From positions 18,081 to 82,080 of the forward strand of contig JAFRNY010000080.1 in NCBI GenBank assembly GCA_017429945.1: a DNA stretch of 64,000 nt. Direction: 5' to 3'. The notes under the pieces were generated by a model that was given only the letters and a program-made list of their open reading frames with translations, did no database searches and had not been told where the DNA came from. Both the position numbers and the translations under genes were made by a program. The stretch comes from Bacteroidaceae bacterium. GTDB lineage: Bacteria; Bacteroidota; Bacteroidia; Bacteroidales; Bacteroidaceae. Positions 50,521-58,805 of this stretch are shown piece by piece; the first letter of the stretch is position 1, and every line of letters begins with the position of its first letter.

Positions 50521-50566
50521 GTTAATCTGTTAATCTGTTAATCTGTCAACCTGTTAATCTGTCAAC
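50521..50566. repeat. 8-bp tandem array GTTAATCT in the SNF2 leader
   Basis: Six units of 8 bp (GTTAATCT, with GTCAACCT variants) between the SNF2 promoter and its start codon, so present in the 5' UTR. Confidence 0.85.
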
Positions 50567-50580
50567 GTGAATTGACGCGG

Positions 50581-50611
50581 CAAAGGTAAGTGTTTTCTTT
50601 GAAACCTCAAA
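50581..50611 (-). promoter_or_regulatory. SNF2 gene promoter
   Basis: Minus strand TTTG (50608-50611), 19 nt, TACCTTTG (50581-50588): full consensus. Confidence 0.75.
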
Positions 50612-50698
50612 ATATTAAACTTAAAATGTGCAAAGGTAATTTTTTGCGTTTGAATTCGTATTTTTCTTCTTTCCTTTTTCACTTTCCGCTTTATTCTT

Positions 50699-50706
50699 TA
50701 TCTTTG
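50699..50706 (+). promoter_or_regulatory. -7 element of ligA
   Basis: TATCTTTG then C, 18 nt before ATG 50725; supports that start rather than the longer frame from 50590. Confidence 0.6.
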
Positions 50707-50724
50707 CACAAAAATTTTAGCTTT

Positions 50725-52806
50725 ATGACTGAGCAAGAACGCATAATGCAGCTGCGCACCGAGCTGCACCGCCACAACCACAACTATTACGTGCTGAATG
50801 CTCCTACCATCTCCGACCAGGAGTTCGACGCCCTGCTGCGCGAGCTGCAGGACTTGGAGGAGCGCCACCCCGAGCTCTACGATGCCAATTCGCCCACTCA
50901 GCGCGTTGGCAGCGACCTCTCGCAAGAGTTCGTCGCCGTGGCTCACAAGCGGCCGATGCTCTCGCTCGCCAACACCTACAACAAGGATGAGGTGCGCGAG
51001 TTCTACGAGCGCGTCAGCGAGGGCCTGGGCGGCGAGCCGTTTGAGATTTGCTGCGAGCTGAAGTTCGACGGCCTGAGCATCTCGCTCCACTACGAGGACG
51101 GGCGCCTCGTGCGCGCCGTCACGCGCGGCGACGGTGTGCAGGGCGACGACGTGACGTCCAACATCCGCACCATCCGCTCCATACCCCTCCAGCTGGAGGC
51201 GCGCCCGGCAGTGCCCGCCGTGGCTGCCGACGGGCAGGCCGACCTCTTCGCTTCGCCGGCCTCCGAGCCCGTGGCGCCGTGGCCCCGCGAGTTCGAGATC
51301 CGTGGCGAGGTGCTGATGCCGTGGACATCGTTCGAGGCCCTCAACCGCGAGCGCGAAGCCGCCGAGGAGCCCCTCTTTGCCAACCCGCGCAACGCCGCCA
51401 GCGGCACGCTCAAGAGCAAGCAGACGGCCGTGGTGGCAGCACGTAAACTCGACGCCTATCTCTATTACCTCCTTGGCGACGAGCTGCCCGCCGATGGCCA
51501 CTATGAGAATATGGAGGCGGCGCGCGCCTGGGGCTTCAAGGTCAGCGACCATATGCGCAAGGCGGCGTCGCTCGACGAGATATTCGACTACATCGACTAC
51601 TGGGACACCGAGCGCAAGCGCCTGCCCGTGGCCACCGACGGCATAGTGCTTAAGGTGAACAGCCTGCGCCAGCAGCAGACCCTCGGCATGACGGCCAAGA
51701 GCCCGCGCTGGGCCATCGCCTATAAGTTCCAGGCCGAGCAGGCATCGACGGTCCTGCGCGAAGTGACCTATCAAGTGGGCCGCACGGGCGCCGTCACGCC
51801 CGTGGCAAACATGGACCCCGTGCAGCTCTCAGGCACCATCGTCAGGCGTGCCACCCTCCACAATGCCGACTTCGTGGAGCAGCTGGGCCTCCACCTGGGC
51901 GACCACGTGCTTGTGGAGAAAGGCGGCGAGATTATCCCCAAGATTGTCTCCGTCGACGAGGCCTTCATCACCCCCGAGCGCGGGCCCAAGGTCCAGTTCA
52001 TTCAGCGCTGCCCCGAGTGCGGCGCCACCCTGGTGCGCTACGAAGGCGAGGCCGCCTGGTATTGCCCCAACGATGCCGGCTGTCCGCCGCAGATCAAAGG
52101 GCGCATCGAACACTTCGTCAGCCGTAAGGCCATGAATATCGACACCCTCGGCCCCGAGACCATCGACGACTTCTATGCCCGGGGCCTCATCCACAACTAT
52201 GCCGACCTCTACACGCTGACCGTGGACCAGCTCAGCGGCTACAACGACAGCCGGATCCGTTCGGCACGGAAGACCATCCAAGCCATCGCCGACTCGCGCC
52301 AAGTGCCCTTCGAGCGCGTGCTCTTCGCACTGGGCATACGTTTCGTGGGCGAGAACGTGGCAAAGGTGCTGGCGCGCAGTTTCAAGAACATCGACGCCCT
52401 GGCCGCCGCCTCGCTCGACGATTTCCTGCAGATCAACACCATAGGCGCCGCCATAGCCGAGAGCGTGAAGCAGTGGTTCGCCAATCCCGACAATCTCGAG
52501 CTCGTGGAACGTCTGCGCACCTACGGCCTGCAGATGAGCCTTTCAGAGGAGACGCTCGCACGGCAGAGCGACCGCCTCGCAGGCCAGACCATAGTCATCA
52601 GCGGCGTCTTTGCCCGTCACTCGCGCGACGAGTATAAGGCCCTCATCGAGCAGCACGGAGGCAAGAACGCAGGCAGCATCTCGGCCAAGACCTCCTTCAT
52701 CCTCGCTGGCGAGAACATGGGGCCGGCCAAGCTCGAGAAAGCCCAGCGCCTCGGCGTACGCATCGTCGGCGAGCAAGAGTTCCTCGAGATGATAGGGGAG
52801 GCCTGA
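50725..52806 (+). CDS. ligA: NAD-dependent DNA ligase LigA
   Basis: 693-residue enzyme that seals nicks using NAD+. Ia domain [19 protein letters not shown]; adenylation site [11 protein letters not shown] with the nucleophile Lys of Kx[32 protein letters not shown]; then the OB domain, a four-Cys zinc site ([10 protein letters not shown]...CPNDAGCP), helix-hairpin-helix repeats and a C-terminal BRCT domain ([25 protein letters not shown]). There is an insertion of about 25 residues ([20 protein letters not shown]...) before EFEIRGEV compared with E. coli LigA. The start fits the promoter and the conserved MTEQERI opening. Confidence 0.97.
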   Translation: MTEQERIMQLRTELHRHNHNYYVLNAPTISDQEFDALLRELQDLEERHPELYDANSPTQRVGSDLSQEFVAVAHKRPMLSLANTYNKDEVREFYERVSEGLGGEPFEICCELKFDGLSISLHYEDGRLVRAVTRGDGVQGDDVTSNIRTIRSIPLQLEARPAVPAVAADGQADLFASPASEPVAPWPREFEIRGEVLMPWTSFEALNREREAAEEPLFANPRNAASGTLKSKQTAVVAARKLDAYLYYLLGDELPADGHYENMEAARAWGFKVSDHMRKAASLDEIFDYIDYWDTERKRLPVATDGIVLKVNSLRQQQTLGMTAKSPRWAIAYKFQAEQASTVLREVTYQVGRTGAVTPVANMDPVQLSGTIVRRATLHNADFVEQLGLHLGDHVLVEKGGEIIPKIVSVDEAFITPERGPKVQFIQRCPECGATLVRYEGEAAWYCPNDAGCPPQIKGRIEHFVSRKAMNIDTLGPETIDDFYARGLIHNYADLYTLTVDQLSGYNDSRIRSARKTIQAIADSRQVPFERVLFALGIRFVGENVAKVLARSFKNIDALAAASLDDFLQINTIGAAIAESVKQWFANPDNLELVERLRTYGLQMSLSEETLARQSDRLAGQTIVISGVFARHSRDEYKALIEQHGGKNAGSISAKTSFILAGENMGPAKLEKAQRLGVRIVGEQEFLEMIGEA

Positions 52807-52830
52807 GGCCGTGCCTGGCAGGAGGAATCT

Positions 52831-52846
52831 GTCTCACCGGTGAGAC
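52831..52846. repeat. 16-bp perfect palindrome next to array 3
   Basis: GTCTCACCGGTGAGAC contains the same ACCGGT core as the array that begins 11 bp later. Confidence 0.75.
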
Positions 52847-52856
52847 AACCACGTTC

Positions 52857-52966
52857 GGCCGGTTGTATAAGCCGATTTAACCGGTTGTATAAGCCGATTC
52901 AACCGGTTGTATAAGCCAATCTAACCGGTCGCATGAGTCGATCCGTCCAGTCGCATCTTTCAGACG
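52857..52966. repeat. 22-bp tandem array with AACCGGTTG core, copy 3
   Basis: Five units of exactly 22 bp (52857, 52879, 52901, 52923, 52945). The first three share the linker TATAAGCCGATTY; the last two drift to CATGAGTCGATCC. It ends just before the GH106 promoter. Confidence 0.9.
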
Positions 52967-52988
52967 TATTATGAATTAATTATCTTTG
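52958..52988 (+). promoter_or_regulatory. Promoter of the GH106 gene
   Basis: TTTC (52958-52961), 19 nt, TATCTTTG (52981-52988); the -33 box falls within the last unit of the 22-bp array. Confidence 0.6.
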
Positions 52989-53017
52989 CAAGGCGAATCT
53001 AATAAATCCTGAATGCT

Positions 53018-56000
53018 ATGAAAATTAGAAGCCTTATACTAACTATAGCGCTGGCCTTGGGGCAGAGCGCCCTGGCGCAGGTGAGTCATGCCGCCGTGCC
53101 TGATACGGCGTGGCTGCGGCGCCCGTTCACGGATGCCGACCGGACGGCTTTCCGGCATCCCGACCGCATTTTCTATCCGGAGACGTGGTTCCACTTCCTC
53201 AACGGCAGCATCAGGCGCGAGGGCATCACGCGCGACTTGGAGGCCATAGCGGCTTCGGGCATCCAGGGTGTGCAGTTCTTCCACGGGCAAGTGGGTAATC
53301 CTGCAGACTGGCCCGGCACGGAGGAGCATGTGGAATGCCTGAGCCCGAAATGGGAATCGCTGGTAAGGCACACTGCCGAGGAGGCCCACCGCCTGGGCTT
53401 GCGCTTCAGCCTGCAGACGTGTCCGGGCTGGGCTACGAGCGGCGGGCCGTGGATCGAGCCAGAGCAAGCTATGCGCCACCTCGCCTACACGAGGACCGAC
53501 GTCGCCGGAGGCAAGGCTATAGACGTGGAGCTGCCTACTGCATATAAAGAGGAGTGGCGCAACTGGCAGGACATTGCCGTCCTGGCCTTCCCCGCTCCGC
53601 AGGGCGACACGGGCGACTACTGCGAGGTGACGGCGGTGGAGGCCGCTGAACATCAGCAGGAATGGCAGCGGCTGCTAAAAGACCCCTCAGAGCCCCTCAC
53701 CCTAGCCCCCTCCCAGCCCCATCGCGTTCGTGTGAAGCTGAAGGATGGTGCTGTGGCGCGCTCGATAGAGTTTAATCCGATCGACAATTTCAACCATGAA
53801 TTCGGCGTGCAGCCCGACATTCATCTGCGCGTTCTGGATGCAGCGCAAACCGTAATCCTCGACACCGACTTCCCGCACGCCAACTGGCAGGATAATCAGA
53901 AGACGATGACCTTCGCGCTGCCCGAGCGGCAGAAGGGCGGGGAGTACGTGCTCGAAATCACCAACCGCCACCCGATGACAATCTCGCGCCTGCGCTTCTC
54001 CACCGCCACGCGCGGCCACAACTGGGAGATGGAGGCGGGCTGGACGTCGCGCTGGCTGCTGCCCCTGCCTGAGAATATGTACGAGAGCGGCAGCGGCTTC
54101 ATCCGCCGTGCAGATATCGTTGACCTGAGCGAACAGATGACGCCCGACGGCCGTCTGCGTTGGAAGGCGCCTGCAGGCCGGTGGGTGGTTCTGCGCATAG
54201 GGCACGTGAACACAGGCCGCAAGAACGGTCCGGCACCGGCCGAGGCCACAGGGTGGGAGGTGAACAAGCTCGACAAGGAGTTCGTGGCCTATCAGTTCCG
54301 TAGCTACATCGGGCGCCTGACCGACGGACCGCTGAAGGGGCTGGTGGACAATATGCTGATGGACAGTTGGGAGTGCTCGTCGCAGACGTGGACGCGCCAC
54401 ATGCGGCAGGAATTCCTCAGCCGCCGCCACTACGACCTGCTCTCTTGGATGCCGGCCATCTTCGGGTGGGTGGTGGACGACCGCGGGCAGACGAGCAAAT
54501 TCCTCTCGGACTGGCGCCGCACCATCAACGAACTCTTCACCGATAATTTCTACGGCCTGATGAGCCGCTTGGCTCACGAGCGGGGGATGACGGTGAGCTA
54601 CGAGACGGCGGCAGGCGACATCTTCCCCGGCGACCCGATGGAGTTCTACAAATATGCCGACGTGCCCATGACCGAGTACTGGCAGCCTTTCAGCCACTGG
54701 CTCTCGAACCACAACTACAAGCCCATCCGCGCCACGGCCTCGGCAGCGCGCATGTACGGCAAGCCGCGTGTGTCGGCAGAGTCGTTCACGTCGTTCGACC
54801 TGACGTGGGACGAGGACCTGAGCATGCTCCGCGAGGTGGCTAACCAGAACATGGTGGAGGGCGTAACTCACACCGTCTTCCACACCTACACCCACAACCC
54901 CGATGCCGATCGCTACTTCCCCGGCACGTCGTTTGGCGGAAATATTGGAACGCCGTTTCTGCGCAAGCAGACGTGGTGGCCTTATATGCGGCACTTCAAC
55001 ACCTACCTGGCCCGCTGCGCCTTGATGCTGGAGCGCGGCGTGCCCGTGAGCAGCGTGCTCTGGTATATCGGCGACGAGATAGAGCAGAAGCCCGATCAAT
55101 ATGCTCCTTTCCCCGAGGGCTTTGCTTACGACTATTGCAATACCGACGCTTTCCTGAATCGAATCTGCGTGAACGACGGCCGATGGACGACGCCCGAGGG
55201 CATCGCCTACGATGTACTTTGGATTCCCGACTCGAAGCGCCTGCTGCCCGAGACTGCCGCCAAGTTGCAGCGGTTGGCATCGCAGGGCGGGCGCGTCATA
55301 AAGGATGTCGCCATCGCAGAATTAGGCCGTAGCCTCGCTGCGATGGGCGTGCAGCCCGACGTTCAACCCACAGCGCTGCGATGGTTGCATCGTCGTGCCG
55401 AGGGTGCCGATTGGTATATGCTATGCCCGCTGCCGGAGCAGTCTTTCAGCGGCGAGGTGGCGTTTCGCCAGAAGGGTAGTGCAGAGCTTTGGAACCCTAT
55501 GAACGGCACCGTCAGGCCGGCCGAGGCTCAAGTCGTTGGCGACTACACGCGCGTGCGGCTCAATCTGGAACGGGGCGAGATGGTGTTTGTGGTCTTGAGA
55601 CAAATAACTCAGGACCAGGCCCCAGACCTAGTCACAGACCCCCTCCCCGCTCCCCCTCAAGGGGGAGAGTGGTCACCGTTAAGAAGAGAAGGCTTCCGCA
55701 AGTCATTCCACTCTCCCCCTTTAGGGGGAGCGGGAAGGGGGTCTAGGTCTGGTTTTTCTTCCCCTTGGACCCTCACCTTCCCTGCCGGTTGGGGCATCGA
55801 CAGCCCGCTGCAGCTGACAGAACTGAAAGCTTGGAAGGACCTGCCGCTCTCTGCTGAAGGGCGCGCCTTCTCGGGCACAGCCACCTACGAGACCACGGTT
55901 CGCATGGGGCGTATGAAGCGAGGCCGGCACTACCTCCTGCGCCTTGGCAGGGTGGAGAGAATGGCCATCGTCAGCATCAACGGTCAGCCTGCCGACACCC

Positions 56001-56221
56001 TCTGGGCCGCTCCCTTCGAGACAGACATCACCCGCTACCTGCATCGCGGCAAGAACCGCGTCAGCATACAGGTCACCAGCACGTGGTTCAACCGCTTGGT
56101 CTATGATGCCGCACTGCCGAAGGAGCAGCGCCGCACATGGGTCATCAACGGCCCGTCGGCCGACCAGCCCCTGCGCCCGTCTGGCTTGCTGGGGCCGGTA
56201 GAGATAGTGTGCGGTAAATAA
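53018..56221 (+). CDS. GH106 family alpha-L-rhamnosidase
   Basis: 1067-residue exported enzyme with signal peptide (1-20, ALA-QV). WFHFLNGSIRREGITRDLEAIAASGIQGVQFFHGQVG, LGLRFSLQTCPGWATSGGPWI, DNMLMDSWECSSQTWT and ERGMTVSYETAAGDIFPGDPMEFYKYADVPMTEYW are the GH106 pattern. Known members release rhamnose from rhamnogalacturonan. A C-terminal beta-sandwich galactose-binding-like domain ends the protein. About residues 869-912 (VTDPLPAPPQGGEWS...SPPLGGAGRGSRSG) are encoded by a G-rich inverted-repeat element inserted in frame in the linker between catalytic and C-terminal regions. A smaller Pro/Ser-rich stretch at about 222-232 may be a decayed copy. Confidence 0.88.
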   Translation: MKIRSLILTIALALGQSALAQVSHAAVPDTAWLRRPFTDADRTAFRHPDRIFYPETWFHFLNGSIRREGITRDLEAIAASGIQGVQFFHGQVGNPADWPGTEEHVECLSPKWESLVRHTAEEAHRLGLRFSLQTCPGWATSGGPWIEPEQAMRHLAYTRTDVAGGKAIDVELPTAYKEEWRNWQDIAVLAFPAPQGDTGDYCEVTAVEAAEHQQEWQRLLKDPSEPLTLAPSQPHRVRVKLKDGAVARSIEFNPIDNFNHEFGVQPDIHLRVLDAAQTVILDTDFPHANWQDNQKTMTFALPERQKGGEYVLEITNRHPMTISRLRFSTATRGHNWEMEAGWTSRWLLPLPENMYESGSGFIRRADIVDLSEQMTPDGRLRWKAPAGRWVVLRIGHVNTGRKNGPAPAEATGWEVNKLDKEFVAYQFRSYIGRLTDGPLKGLVDNMLMDSWECSSQTWTRHMRQEFLSRRHYDLLSWMPAIFGWVVDDRGQTSKFLSDWRRTINELFTDNFYGLMSRLAHERGMTVSYETAAGDIFPGDPMEFYKYADVPMTEYWQPFSHWLSNHNYKPIRATASAARMYGKPRVSAESFTSFDLTWDEDLSMLREVANQNMVEGVTHTVFHTYTHNPDADRYFPGTSFGGNIGTPFLRKQTWWPYMRHFNTYLARCALMLERGVPVSSVLWYIGDEIEQKPDQYAPFPEGFAYDYCNTDAFLNRICVNDGRWTTPEGIAYDVLWIPDSKRLLPETAAKLQRLASQGGRVIKDVAIAELGRSLAAMGVQPDVQPTALRWLHRRAEGADWYMLCPLPEQSFSGEVAFRQKGSAELWNPMNGTVRPAEAQVVGDYTRVRLNLERGEMVFVVLRQITQDQAPDLVTDPLPAPPQGGEWSPLRREGFRKSFHSPPLGGAGRGSRSGFSSPWTLTFPAGWGIDSPLQLTELKAWKDLPLSAEGRAFSGTATYETTVRMGRMKRGRHYLLRLGRVERMAIVSINGQPADTLWAAPFETDITRYLHRGKNRVSIQVTSTWFNRLVYDAALPKEQRRTWVINGPSADQPLRPSGLLGPVEIVCGK
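55622..55752. repeat. G-rich inverted-repeat element inside the GH106 coding sequence
   Basis: CCAGACCTAG (55622-55631) and CTAGGTCTGG (55743-55752) are the outer ends. Inside, both arms carry CCCGCTCCCCCT and GGGGGAGAGTGG in inverted orientation around a ~40-bp centre. The frame stays open across it. The right arm has TCATTCCACTCTCCCCC, matching the CPBP and folD copies. Confidence 0.85.
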
Positions 56222-56859
56222 TGACGAATGATTTATCGTTTAGCGTACTTCGTTTATCGCTTATGTGTAGGCCGTATGCGGCCGTAAACTTCTGAGGCGA
56301 TGAGCCGAAGAAGCCCTTAAGAAAGATTTAAGTTCAGATTTAAGTAAGATTTAAGTTCCAAAACATTGACCATTGACTATTGACCATTACGCTCGAGCTC
56401 TGCTCGCTTGATACTTCAAGAATTATGCGAAGCGCTGCGCAGGCTTCGAATGCAATCCTATGCAACGGCCAACATTCGACTGCTCTCCCAAGCGTTGCCA
56501 TTCGAAACATCGCTTAGCGATCCATCTCTTTTTTAAGAACCACGAATTACACGAATTTGACGAATTATTCATGGCCTGTGGCTTTCTTAATTATTATCGA
56601 ATTTCACAAATTGTGCGAAGCGCTGCGCAGGCTTCGAATGCAATCCTATGCAACGGCCAACATTCGACTGCTCTCCCAAGCGTTGTCATTCGAAACATCG
56701 CGCAGCGGTTTCGCGTTGAATTGGTGAAATTCGAATATAATAGTTGACACTGCGCAGCCGAAAATTCGTCAAATTGGTGTAATTCGTGGTTTAAATAAAT
56801 TTCTTAGCAGTCATCGAGCTTCATCCCAAGCGTTGTCTTTTGAAACTTGCCTTATTAAA
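56222..56859. repeat. Repeat-filled gap with an 88-bp direct repeat
   Basis: 56426-56513 and 56614-56701 are nearly identical 88-bp sequences (TGCGAAGCGCTGCGCAGGCT ... CATTCGAAACATCGC). Between and after them are AATTCGTxxAATT elements. 56687-56793 resembles 28338-28440. No gene; the frame at 56460-56747 exists only because of the repeat. Confidence 0.8.
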
Positions 56860-56888
56860 TGAAAAAGGCCCGCTGGATGGCGGGCCTT
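56860..56888 (-). terminator. Terminator of the first acyl-CoA ligase
   Basis: AAGGCCCGC (56865-56873) pairs with GCGGGCCTT (56880-56888); on the minus strand TTTTTC follows. Confidence 0.85.
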
Positions 56889-56894
56889 GATTGT

Positions 56895-58568
56895 TTATAC
56901 TTCGTAGTCGAGGTATTTGAATCGCTTGATGCTCTTCTTGGGCGTCTTCTCAAACTCTTCGGGCACGAGGCGAATAGCATAAAGGCGCGAGTAGGCGGGC
57001 ACGATCTTGTTGAGCTCCTGGCGGTTCTCTTCCATCTGCGCCTCGAGCATGGCTTCGGAGAGCCCGGCAGCGCGCACCTCCTCGGGGTCGGAGTAGACGA
57101 GTCCGTAGAGGTGCTCGTCTTTCTGGATTACTACGCATTCGCTCACGAATGGGAGCGACGATAGTTTGTCCTCGATCTCTTCGGGGTAGATGTTTTGTCC
57201 GTTGGCGCCGAGGAGCATGTTCTTTGAACGGCCTTTGATGAAGATGTTCTGCTCGTCATCCATAACGCCGAGGTCGCCGGTGTGGTACCAGCCGTCGGCG
57301 TCAATGGCCTGGCGTGTGGCTTCTTCGTTTTTGAAGTAGCCGAGCATGACGTTCATGCCGCGGGTGAGAATCTCCCCGGGAATGTGCTGCGGGTCGGGGC
57401 TGTCGATGCGAACTTCCATGCGTGGCACGGGCCGTCCGCATGAGCCTTGTCGGAAGTTCTTCCAACCGGCATAGCTGATGATGGGTGCGCATTCTGTGGT
57501 GCCGTAGCCTACGGTGTAGTTGAAGCCTATATCGTGGAGCACGGCTTCGATGTCCTGGCTGAAGGCTGCTCCGCCAACGATGATTTCTATGAAGTTGCCT
57601 CCGAATGCGTCCTGCAGTTTGTGGCGCACTTCAGTGAGCACGCGCTCTCGCAGGATGGGTGTGTGGAGCGCAAGTTTCACTATTGGTGTCTGCAGCTTAG
57701 GTAGCACGGCCTTGCGCACGATTTTCTCTATGATGAGCGGCACGGCCACAACGAGGCGCGGTTTGATGTCGGCGAAAGCCGAGAGAAGCACTGCCGGCGA
57801 GGGCGTCTTGGAAAGGAAATAGACGGTCACGCCGTGCAGGAACTCGTAGATGAACTCGAAGGCCATGCCGTACATGTGTGCCATGGGGAGCATGGAGAGG
57901 ACCTTGTCGCCGGGTTTCATATCCTTGCCCAGCACGCCTACGGCGAAGTCGTAGTTGCTCCAAAGTGCGCGGAAGGGAATCATGACGCCTTTGGAGTTGG
58001 AGGTGGTGCCGCTGGTGTAGTTCAAGACGGCCAGTTCGTCGGGCGAGTCGCGATAGTAGTTGATGTCGTGCGGGCGGAAATTCATGGGGAATTTCTCGCC
58101 AAAGAGACGGTTGAGGTTCTCGCGGGCGTATTTCACTTTTTCGGTGCGCCCAACGAGCAGTTTGAATTCCTCGTTGGTGTTGCCGAAGATGCCCTCGAGG
58201 CCGGGCATGCGGTCGGCATTGAGCTTAGGCCACACCTGGTCGCCCACAAAGAGGAGCTTAGCCTCGGAGTGGTTCACGATGTCGTGAATCTGCTCGGGGT
58301 GGAACTCGTGGAGGATGGGCACTGCAACGGCTCCGTAGGTGAGCGTGGCAAAGAATGCGATGCCCCACCGTGCGCTGTTGCGGCCGCAGATGGCAATCTT
58401 GTCGCCCGGTTTCACGCCAGAGGCTTCGAATATGATGTGGAGTTTCTCGATGATGCGCGCCACGTCCTTGTATTGGAATGTCTGCAGGCCATAGTCGCTC
58501 AGACCGTCTATGTTCCAATACTTCTGCAGGCTCTCCTGCACGCATAGGTTAAAGCTTTTGGCTTCCAT
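56895..58568 (-). CDS. AMP-binding long-chain acyl-CoA ligase, copy B
   Basis: 557-residue adenylate-forming enzyme that would activate fatty acids to acyl-CoA. The P-loop motif A3 is YTSGTTSNSKGV (about 180-191), the A5 motif VGYGTTECAP, A7 GWYHTGDLG, A8 FIKGRSKNMLLGANGQNIYPEEIE, and the C-terminal catalytic Lys is in KTPKKSIKRFK. It is close in sequence and length to the gene just upstream (58806-60500), so the pair arose by tandem duplication. The gap between them is filled by the composite repeat with the 64-bp hairpin. Its chain-length preference cannot be read. Confidence 0.92.
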   Translation of the reverse strand: MEAKSFNLCVQESLQKYWNIDGLSDYGLQTFQYKDVARIIEKLHIIFEASGVKPGDKIAICGRNSARWGIAFFATLTYGAVAVPILHEFHPEQIHDIVNHSEAKLLFVGDQVWPKLNADRMPGLEGIFGNTNEEFKLLVGRTEKVKYARENLNRLFGEKFPMNFRPHDINYYRDSPDELAVLNYTSGTTSNSKGVMIPFRALWSNYDFAVGVLGKDMKPGDKVLSMLPMAHMYGMAFEFIYEFLHGVTVYFLSKTPSPAVLLSAFADIKPRLVVAVPLIIEKIVRKAVLPKLQTPIVKLALHTPILRERVLTEVRHKLQDAFGGNFIEIIVGGAAFSQDIEAVLHDIGFNYTVGYGTTECAPIISYAGWKNFRQGSCGRPVPRMEVRIDSPDPQHIPGEILTRGMNVMLGYFKNEEATRQAIDADGWYHTGDLGVMDDEQNIFIKGRSKNMLLGANGQNIYPEEIEDKLSSLPFVSECVVIQKDEHLYGLVYSDPEEVRAAGLSEAMLEAQMEENRQELNKIVPAYSRLYAIRLVPEEFEKTPKKSIKRFKYLDYEV

Positions 58569-58572
58569 TAAT

Positions 58573-58803
58573 ATTTACTTTGAACTTTGAACATTGAACT
58601 TTTGGAGCAGCGAGTGCAATCAAGCTTGCTTGGATTGCCGAGTCGCGACAAAAGTCAGCGAAGATAACTTTAAACTTTGAACTTTGACCATTGATCATTG
58701 ACCATTGAACATTGAATTACGGCCGCAGGCCGTGTCTTTCCGCTCGAGCTCCGCTCGCTTCGCTCTGCGAAGAACTCTCAACGCTAAACTCTCAACGCTC
58801 AAC
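58573..58803. repeat. Composite repeat spacer 5' of the acyl-CoA ligase
   Basis: Same order as at trmD: (ACTTTGAACATTGA)n next to the start codon, the 64-bp hairpin repeat (58600-58663), (CATTGACCATTGA)n, then GCTTCGCTCTGCGAAGAAC (58757-58775) and CTCAACGCTAAA units up to the stop of the upstream gene. Confidence 0.85.
58600..58663. repeat. 64-bp hairpin repeat, copy 2
   Basis: Near-identical to 46168-46231 and 61578-61641, in the same orientation relative to the downstream gene. Confidence 0.9.
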
Positions 58804-58805
58804 GT

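Noticed and set aside
56460-56747. 95-codon frame between GH106 and the acyl-CoA ligases
   Set aside because: It spans both copies of the 88-bp direct repeat and has internal duplication only because of it.
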